Shown here: positions 1-5,209 of the stretch, one piece after another
How the letters are laid out: each line of letters begins with the position of its first letter
Numbering within the stretch: position 1 is the stretch's first letter
Origin: CAYUYH01 sp964449175
Lineage (GTDB): Bacteria; Planctomycetota; Phycisphaerae; SM23-33
NCBI GenBank assembly: GCA_964449175.1
Contig: CAYUYH010000112.1
Location: 1-8,905 of the forward strand
Reading direction: 5' to 3'
Length of the DNA: 8,905 nucleotides
Program-made: the position numbers and the translations under genes
The notes under the pieces: generated by a model
What the model was told of the DNA's origin: nothing
Database searches by the model: none
What the model saw: only the letters and a program-made list of their open reading frames with translations

Positions 1-2759
1 GGCCCAAGCTGTACGTGCTGGACATGTTCCCCTACCCCAGCGGCGAGGGCCTGCACGTGGGGCACCCGGAAGGCTACACGGCCACGGACATCGTCGTGCG
101 CTATGCGCGGATGCAGGGGGCCAACGTGCTTCACCCGATGGGCTACGACGCGTTCGGCCTGCCGGCGGAGCAGTACGCCGTGGAGCACGGGGTGCATCCT
201 CGCCAGACGACGGCTGACAACATCGCCAACATCGAGCGGCAGATAAAGATGTTCGGCTTCTCCTACGACTGGTCGCGGCGGGTGGCCACCACGGACGTCG
301 GCTACTACCGCTGGACGCAGTGGATATTCCTGAAGCTCTACAACAGCTGGTACGACCCGCACGCCAACGCGGCCAGGCCGGTCAGTGAGCTGCTGGACAA
401 GCTGGAGTCCGGCGACCTCGTGGTGGACTTCGGCGGCAATGTCGTCCCGCCGGACCTGCGTCGGCCTATCGAGGCCGTCTTCGGCACGCCGGGCGGGTTC
501 GTCAAGTTCACCGAGATGGAGCCGGATCAGCAGCGGCGGCTGGTGGACGAGTATCGCCTCGCCTACATGGCGGAGGTGCCGGTCAACTGGTGCCCTGCGC
601 TGGGCACGGTGCTGGCCAACGAGGAAGTGACCAACGAGGGCAGGTCCGATCGCGGCGACCATCCAGTCTTCCGCCGGGCGATGAAGCAGTGGATGCTCCG
701 CATCACCGCCTACGCCGAGCGGCTGCTCGCGGACCTGGAGCGGCTCGACTGGCCCGAGTCCATCAAGACCATGCAGCGAAACTGGATCGGCCGAAGCACC
801 GGCGCCGACGTGGACTTCCCCTTAGCAGAGGCAGCCACAGATGAGTTCTTCCAGGACCGCGCAGAAGGCGGCCTGCCGGGCGAGGCCGGCGATGACGTGA
901 TACGGGTCTACACCACTCGCCCCGACACCCTGTTCGGCGCGACCTACATGGTCCTCGCCCCCGAGCACCCGTTCGTGGAGCGGATCACGACCGACAAGCA
1001 GCGCGCCGAGGTGCGGCAATACGTCGCAGCCGCCGCCCGCAAGAGCGAGCTGGAGCGGACGGCGGAGGCCAAGGACAAGACCGGCGTGTTCACCGGCGCC
1101 CACGCGATCAACCCCGTCAACCGCGAGCGGATTCCGATATGGGTGGCCGACTACGTGATGATGGGCTACGGCACGGGCGCGATCATGGCCGTGCCCGCCC
1201 ACGACACGCGCGACCTGGAATTCGCCGAGAAGTTCGACTTGCCGATCATCCAGGTTGTCGCCCCGCCGGGCGGCGCGGACTGGCGCGGCTACGTGGACGA
1301 CGGGGTGGCCATCAACTCCGGCAAGTACGACGGCCTGCCGACGGCTGAATTCATGGAGCGGATCACCGCCGATCTGGCCGCCGCCGGCCTGGGCCGGGCG
1401 GCAGTGAACTACAAGATTCGCGATTGGCTCTTCAGCCGCCAGCGGTACTGGGGCGAGCCGTTCCCGCTCATCCACTGCGAGGAGTGCGGGACGGTGGCGA
1501 TCGCCGAGGCCGACCTGCCCGTCGAGCTGCCGGAGATGGACGACTTCCGCCCCGCCGCCGGCGACGACCCCCAGGCCCCGCCGGCCCCGCCGCTCGGCCG
1601 CGCGGCCGATTGGGTGAACACGACCTGCCCCAAATGCAGGGCCCCCGCCAGGCGCGAGCTGAACACCATGCCGCAGTGGGCCGGGTCGTGCTGGTACTAC
1701 CTGCGATTCCTCGACCCGACCAACGACAAGGCCATCTGCGACCCGGCCATCGAGCGGTACTGGATGGCCGGCGCCGACCAGGCCAATGGCGACTCCCTTC
1801 AGTGCTCCGTCGGCGGCGTGGACCTCTACGTCGGCGGGGCTGAGCATGCCGTTCTGCACCTGCTGTACGCGCGATTCTGGCACAAGGTGCTCCATGACCT
1901 CGGCTACGTCTCGACGGCTGAGCCGTTCGGGCGGCTGTTCAACCAGGGCATGATCCGCAGCTTCGCCTACCGCGACGGCCGCGGCGTCTACATCGGCTAC
2001 GACGACGTCGACCTGACCGGCGAGAAGCCCCGCCAGAAGTCCACCGGCGAGGAGCTCAGCGAGTCGGTCGAGAAGATGTCCAAGAGCCTCAAGAACGTCG
2101 TCAACCCCGATGAGGTCATCGCCGCCTACGGCGCGGACACGTTCCGGCTGTACGAGATGTTCATGGGCCCGCTGGAGGCGTCCAAGCCGTGGAACACCCG
2201 CGACGTGCCGGGCGTGCATCGCTTCCTCCATCGCGTCTGGCGGATGATCCGCGGCAGCGAGGAGCAGCCCGCTCTGCTCGGCGGCGACGGCAGCGAGGAC
2301 GTCGAGCGCGCGCTGCACAAGCTTATCCAGAAGGTCGGCTCGGACATCCCGGCGATGAAGTTCAACACGGCCATCGCCGCGATGATGGAGTTCGTCAACG
2401 CCGTCTACAAGGCCGGCAGCATCTCGCAGTCCCAGGCCGAACGGTTCGTGCTGGTGCTCGCGCCGTTCGCGCCGCACATCGCCGAGGAGCTGTGGCAGAC
2501 CCTCGGCTACGACAAGACGCTCGCCCGCGAGCGGTGGCCGAAGTTCGACCCGGCAATGGTCGTCCAGGACATGCTCGAGCTGCCCGTACAGGTCAACGGC
2601 AAGGTCCGCGGGCGAATCACGATAGCCGCCGACGCGTCGAAGGACGACGTTCTCGCCGCGGCCGAGGCCGAGGCGAAGGTCGCCGCCGCCATCGCCGGCA
2701 AGACCATCGTCAAGCGAATCGTCGTGCCCCGCAAGCTCGTGAACCTGGTGGTGAAGTAG
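1..2759 (+). CDS. leuS: leucyl-tRNA synthetase (LeuRS), 5'-truncated by the window edge
   Basis: Class I aminoacyl-tRNA synthetase that charges tRNA-Leu in the cytoplasm. The frame is already open at nt 3 (P-K-L-Y before the GTG at 15), so the true start lies off the window, probably a few dozen codons upstream. Counting the codon at nt 15 as residue 1: the HIGH motif is HVGH at 14-17, and KMSKS is exact at 687-691 (nt 2073-2087). A zinc-knuckle cysteine set sits at 488/491 (CEEC) and 538/541 (CPKC). The CP1 editing domain is intact, with TTRPDT at 300-305 and GTGAIMAVPAHDTRD ending at 400; T305 and D400 correspond to E. coli T252 and D345. The anticodon-binding and C-terminal domains (to NLVVK) look complete. 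Odd points are a long insertion at about 111-180, where ordinary bacterial LeuRS is short, and a 14-15 residue insertion (about 586-600) just before VDLYVGG. The first resembles planctomycete LeuRS as I recall it. No frameshift is seen. Confidence 0.98.
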   Translation, partial: PKLYVLDMFPYPSGEGLHVGHPEGYTATDIVVRYARMQGANVLHPMGYDAFGLPAEQYAVEHGVHPRQTTADNIANIERQIKMFGFSYDWSRRVATTDVGYYRWTQWIFLKLYNSWYDPHANAARPVSELLDKLESGDLVVDFGGNVVPPDLRRPIEAVFGTPGGFVKFTEMEPDQQRRLVDEYRLAYMAEVPVNWCPALGTVLANEEVTNEGRSDRGDHPVFRRAMKQWMLRITAYAERLLADLERLDWPESIKTMQRNWIGRSTGADVDFPLAEAATDEFFQDRAEGGLPGEAGDDVIRVYTTRPDTLFGATYMVLAPEHPFVERITTDKQRAEVRQYVAAAARKSELERTAEAKDKTGVFTGAHAINPVNRERIPIWVADYVMMGYGTGAIMAVPAHDTRDLEFAEKFDLPIIQVVAPPGGADWRGYVDDGVAINSGKYDGLPTAEFMERITADLAAAGLGRAAVNYKIRDWLFSRQRYWGEPFPLIHCEECGTVAIAEADLPVELPEMDDFRPAAGDDPQAPPAPPLGRAADWVNTTCPKCRAPARRELNTMPQWAGSCWYYLRFLDPTNDKAICDPAIERYWMAGADQANGDSLQCSVGGVDLYVGGAEHAVLHLLYARFWHKVLHDLGYVSTAEPFGRLFNQGMIRSFAYRDGRGVYIGYDDVDLTGEKPRQKSTGEELSESVEKMSKSLKNVVNPDEVIAAYGADTFRLYEMFMGPLEASKPWNTRDVPGVHRFLHRVWRMIRGSEEQPALLGGDGSEDVERALHKLIQKVGSDIPAMKFNTAIAAMMEFVNAVYKAGSISQSQAERFVLVLAPFAPHIAEELWQTLGYDKTLARERWPKFDPAMVVQDMLELPVQVNGKVRGRITIAADASKDDVLAAAEAEAKVAAAIAGKTIVKRIVVPRKLVNLVVK

Positions 2760-2782
2760 GGCCGGCGGCGATCGACGGATAG

Positions 2783-2868
2783 CGACACAGAGGCACGGAG
2801 AAACAGAGAAAGAGACGGCCTAGAAGAGTTTCTGTATATCTTCTCTGTGTCTCTGCGTCTCTGTGTCG
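2783..2868. repeat. long imperfect inverted repeat of the CACAGAG family between leuS and hemL
   Basis: The left arm at 2783-2810 and the reverse complement of 2841-2868 agree at 24 of 28 positions. Two of the four mismatches become G-U pairs in RNA. The arms flank a 30-nt spacer (2811-2840). They are purine-rich on one strand (GACACAGAG, ACAGAGAA) and pyrimidine-rich on the other, unlike the surrounding GC-rich coding DNA. From memory, arms of this CACAGAGACGCAGAGA style recur as dispersed intergenic repeats in many environmental bacteria, including planctomycetes. No T-run follows either arm, so a conventional intrinsic terminator is not supported. The structure could still cap the leuS mRNA 3' end. 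It fills most of the 145-nt gap. Confidence 0.85.
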
Positions 2869-2904
2869 AAATCACAAACCTCTGATCGATGCAAACGGTC
2901 GGCG

Positions 2905-4206
2905 ATGGAAAGAAAGACCGACAAATCCAAGGCTGCCTTTGAGCGGGCGCGGAAGGTGCTCGTCGGCGGCGTGAACTCGCCCGTGCGTGCGTTCGCAGCC
3001 GTGGGGGGCACGCCGCCGGTGATCGCCGAGGCCGGCGGCGCCTACATCACGGACATCGACGGCAACCGCTACGTCGACTACGTCGGCGGCTACGGGCCGG
3101 CCATCCTCGGCCACGCGCACGAGGCCGTGGTCACCGCGGTCGGCAAGGCGATGCTCCGCGGCGCGTGCTTCGGCGCCCCCACCGAGAACGAGACGCGCCT
3201 CGCCGAGGCCATCGTCGCCGCGTTCCCGTCGGTCGAGAAGCTGCGGATGACCAACAGCGGCACGGAGGCGGTGATGTCGGCCGTGCGACTGGCCCGCGGC
3301 GCGACGGGGCGCAAGAGAATCATCAAGTGCATCGGCTGCTACCACGGCCACGCCGACGCGCTGCTTGTCTCAGCCGGCAGCGGCGCGGCCACGCTCGGCG
3401 TGCCAAGCTCGCCCGGCGTGCCCGCCGAGGCCGTCGCCGACACGCTGCTCGTCCCCTACAACGACCTGTCGGCCGTCGAGACCGCCTTCGCCAGCGGCGA
3501 GGTGGCGGCCATGCTCGTCGAGCCGGTGGCCGGGAACATGGGCGTCGTGCCGCCGGGCGACGGATACCTCCAATCGCTGCGCGACCTGTGCGACCGCCAC
3601 GGCGCGCTGCTGATACTCGACGAGGTGATGACGGGCTTCCGCCTTGCCCGCGGCGGGGCGCAGGAGCTTTTCGGCGTCCGCGCGGACATCACGACACTCG
3701 GCAAGATTATCGGCGGCGGCCTGCCCGCAGGCGCGTTCGGCGGCTCGGCCCAGATCATGGCCAACCTCGCCCCCGAAGGCCCGGTCTACCAGGCGGGCAC
3801 GCTTTCGGGGAGCCCCGCCGTCACGGCCGCCGGACTGGCCACGCTGGAAGCGCTGTCGGCTGACGCCTTCTACGACCGCCTGGAGCAGACGTCCGCCGCC
3901 TTGGCCGAGGGCCTGGCCGCCGCGGCGGGCGAGGCGGGACTGGCCGGAAAGGTCGCTATCAACCGCGTCGGCAGCATGTTGAGCTGCTTCTTCGCCCCGC
4001 CGCCGGTGAGCGACTACCGCTCCGCAGCCGCCGGCAACGCCGCCGCATTCGCGGAGTTCTTTGCAGCCATGCTTGACGAAGGAATCTACTTGGCCCCAAG
4101 CCCGTTTGAGGCTATGTTTGTTTCCGCTGCCCACGGCAGCGACGAAATCGAACAGACGGTCCTGGCGGCCAAGGCTGCGTTCGCCCGCGCCGCCGGGCTC
4201 ATGTGA
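2905..4206 (+). CDS. hemL: glutamate-1-semialdehyde 2,1-aminomutase
   Basis: PLP enzyme of the C5 tetrapyrrole pathway. It converts glutamate-1-semialdehyde, made by glutamyl-tRNA reductase, to 5-aminolevulinate in the cytoplasm. The 433-residue product is close to the usual family length of about 425-435. Visible signatures are the N-terminal VGGVNSPVRAF, the cofactor-phosphate SGTEA (118-122), YHGH at 146-149, the cofactor aspartate in LDEVMTGFR (D239), and the Schiff-base lysine in TLGKIIGGGLP (K267, matching E. coli K265). The ATG at 2905 is chosen because the family alignment begins just after it. An in-frame GTG at 2863 lies inside the right arm of the inverted repeat and would add 14 unrelated residues. 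No clear Shine-Dalgarno precedes 2905 and no convincing promoter was found, so read-through from leuS or a weak internal promoter is possible. HemA is not in the window. Confidence 0.97.
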   Translation: MERKTDKSKAAFERARKVLVGGVNSPVRAFAAVGGTPPVIAEAGGAYITDIDGNRYVDYVGGYGPAILGHAHEAVVTAVGKAMLRGACFGAPTENETRLAEAIVAAFPSVEKLRMTNSGTEAVMSAVRLARGATGRKRIIKCIGCYHGHADALLVSAGSGAATLGVPSSPGVPAEAVADTLLVPYNDLSAVETAFASGEVAAMLVEPVAGNMGVVPPGDGYLQSLRDLCDRHGALLILDEVMTGFRLARGGAQELFGVRADITTLGKIIGGGLPAGAFGGSAQIMANLAPEGPVYQAGTLSGSPAVTAAGLATLEALSADAFYDRLEQTSAALAEGLAAAAGEAGLAGKVAINRVGSMLSCFFAPPPVSDYRSAAAGNAAAFAEFFAAMLDEGIYLAPSPFEAMFVSAAHGSDEIEQTVLAAKAAFARAAGLM

Positions 4207-4283
4207 CAGTCCTGACGCAGCCGACGATACTTGGCAAGGACAGCCGCACTGGGTTCAGTGGTCAACGATGAAGGGACAAAGCC

Positions 4284-4952
4284 ATGGAACAAGGTAACGT
4301 GACGCTGTCGACGGAATACCCACAGGCAGTGCGGTCGATCTACGCAGCCAAGAACATCCTGTGGGTGTTTGTGGGCATATGCATCATCCTGCAACTGGCG
4401 GTATTCGTCATGGTCGGCATTGTGGGCACCACCGACGCGCTGCACTGCTCGAAAGATGCAACCACGCAAGTCGCCGGCACCGAGGACACGACGCTGGCCG
4501 TCAGTAGGGCGCGTTTCTGGGAGGACAGTGTCTTCCGCGTGGTCTTGGCGAGCACGCGGTTTATGGTGATGGTGTTGACCGGCCTGCTTGCACTGACACT
4601 GCTGCTCGGCGTGCTGGTTTCCCTGGTCGGCAGGCTCGGCGGCGTGGGCGCCCTGCTCAGCGCGTTCTTCTGGTCGCTTTGGCTGCTGGCGCTGCTCACG
4701 CCCTGGCAGCAGACGCTCCACTCGATCTTCCTGCCGGGAGCGACCTTCGGCCTGGAGGAACTGGTGACGTTCACCAAAGAGGTCAGGAGCGCGTGGGGCG
4801 CCACGGACGTGAGCCTGTTCACACACATATGGTACTACGCGCGGTTCGCCGCCTACCCGCTGCTGACACTGGCCGTCTGGGGGGTCGTCCAGCTCAAGTG
4901 CAGCCGAGGGTTCGGGCGGATGGCCTTGCAGTCGGTTTCCGCTGGGTCGTAG
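4284..4952 (+). CDS. hypothetical four-helix membrane protein
   Basis: I do not recognise this 222-residue protein. It has four hydrophobic segments at about residues 25-48, 93-116, 121-140 and 185-204, so it should be an inner-membrane protein with both ends on the same side. The first loop (about 50-85, containing one Cys) and the third loop (about 141-183) are polar and would lie on the opposite side. No catalytic motif, lipobox or cleavable signal peptide is evident; segment 1 is more likely a retained anchor. The ATG at 4284 is supported by AAGGGA at 4271-4276, seven bases upstream. It follows hemL by 77 nt on the same strand and could be co-transcribed with it. The downstream leuA unit has its own promoter, so a role in leucine synthesis is not implied. 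Coding character (codon bias, length, ribosome-binding site) is good, but function is unknown. Confidence 0.82.
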   Translation: MEQGNVTLSTEYPQAVRSIYAAKNILWVFVGICIILQLAVFVMVGIVGTTDALHCSKDATTQVAGTEDTTLAVSRARFWEDSVFRVVLASTRFMVMVLTGLLALTLLLGVLVSLVGRLGGVGALLSAFFWSLWLLALLTPWQQTLHSIFLPGATFGLEELVTFTKEVRSAWGATDVSLFTHIWYYARFAAYPLLTLAVWGVVQLKCSRGFGRMALQSVSAGS

Positions 4953-4998
4953 GGCCGCCGAGGCCAGCATGAGTTGGGTCCGACGGGCCGGACGGAGC

Positions 4999-5027
4999 TT
5001 GACTTCCGCGGCGTTCGGGCCGATAAT
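4999..5027 (+). promoter_or_regulatory. sigma70-type promoter of the leuA leader
   Basis: TTGACT at 4999-5004 (5 of 6 to the -35 consensus) and GATAAT at 5022-5027 (5 of 6 to the -10 consensus) are separated by exactly 17 nt. The A/T-rich run at 5023-5034 stands out in a GC-rich genome. Transcription should begin near 5033-5036, about 15 nt before the leader peptide ATG, so the Shine-Dalgarno would sit almost at the RNA 5' end. The placement fits the attenuator downstream, but no start site has been measured. Confidence 0.83.
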
Positions 5028-5033
5028 ATATAT

Positions 5034-5041
5034 AGGAAAGG
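5034..5041 (+). promoter_or_regulatory. ribosome binding site of the leucine leader peptide
   Basis: AGGAAAGG lies eight bases before the ATG at 5050, which is strong purine-rich Shine-Dalgarno spacing. It is one of the clearest ribosome-binding sites in the window and is what makes the very short downstream frame credible as a translated peptide. Confidence 0.85.
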
Positions 5042-5049
5042 CAGCAACA

Positions 5050-5112
5050 ATGACGATCCGTCAGTCTGACAGCCTGGGCCTGGCGTTACTCCTGGCTCTG
5101 CTGCTGCGCTGA
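5050..5112 (+). CDS. leucine leader peptide of the leuA attenuator
   Basis: This is a 20-codon frame, MTIRQSDSLGLALLLALLLR, starting at ATG 5050 and ending with TGA at 5110-5112. Eight of its 20 codons are leucine (codons 9, 11, 13-15, 17-19): six CTG, one CTC and one TTA. TTA is scarce here; by eye I find only one other in frame, in leuS at nt 822. The peptide is preceded by AGGAAAGG and a near-consensus promoter, and is followed by an intrinsic terminator and then leuA. Its job is regulatory. Ribosome progress through the leucine codons reports charged tRNA-Leu and decides which RNA hairpin forms. The peptide itself probably has no other function. It is the functional counterpart of E. coli leuL but is not similar to it outside the leucine run. 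Confidence 0.9.
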   Translation: MTIRQSDSLGLALLLALLLR

Positions 5113-5151
5113 CGGATCGCGGACCAAGACCAGTCAAGGCCCCGCGATCCG
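5054..5151 (+). promoter_or_regulatory. leucine attenuator: protector and antiterminator pairings
   Basis: Segment 1 (5054-5064, inside leader codons 2-6) pairs perfectly over 11 bp with segment 2 (5109-5119, overlapping the leader stop codon). Segment 2 (5113-5122) also pairs perfectly over 10 bp with segment 3 (5142-5151), which is the left arm of the terminator. The pairings exclude one another. Inferred logic: a ribosome stalled at the first leucine codons (about 5074-5082) covers segment 1, leaves segment 2 free and lets 2:3 form, so leuA is transcribed. A ribosome reaching the TGA covers segment 2, so 3:4 forms and transcription ends. With no translation, 1:2 forms and also favours termination. 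Stalling at the last leucine codons would mask segment 2, so the early codons should matter most. Confidence 0.9.
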
Positions 5152-5178
5152 GACAAGATCGCGGGGTCTTGTTTTTTT
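5135..5178 (+). terminator. intrinsic terminator of the leuA attenuator (3:4 hairpin)
   Basis: The stem pairs 5135-5149 with 5157-5171, 15 bp with one G-U and a continuous GC-rich core (CCCCGCGATC with its complement). A 7-nt loop CGGACAA closes it, and seven T follow at 5172-5178. It is the only textbook intrinsic terminator in the window. It lies only 31 nt before leuA, on the sense strand, so it must act on leuA rather than on an upstream gene. The terminated leader RNA would be about 145 nt. Confidence 0.95.
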
Positions 5179-5209
5179 GCCCGCTGTCTGGGGCTGCAAG
5201 GACACAGCA

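Noticed and set aside
822..2477. 551-codon open frame on the minus strand inside leuS
   Set aside because: It is fully antisense to an intact LeuRS with conserved motifs. The low-complexity Arg/Ala/Gly/Val/Leu composition is typical of shadow frames in GC-rich genes.
2863..2904. GTG at 2863 as an upstream start for hemL
   Set aside because: It lies in the right arm of the inverted repeat and would add 14 residues with no family resemblance. ATG 2905 gives the normal length.
4978..4993. Small hairpin GTCCG/CGGAC after the membrane-protein gene as a terminator
   Set aside because: It has only a 5-bp stem and no T-run, which is expected by chance in GC-rich DNA.
5034..5178. T-box or leucine riboswitch-type leader for leuA
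   Set aside because: The leader is too short, has no T-box motif or specifier stem, and is fully explained by a leader-peptide attenuator.
5177..5209. TTG at 5177 as the leuA start
   Set aside because: It sits in the terminator T-tract without a ribosome-binding site. ATG 5210 has AAGGA at good spacing and fits the family N-terminus.
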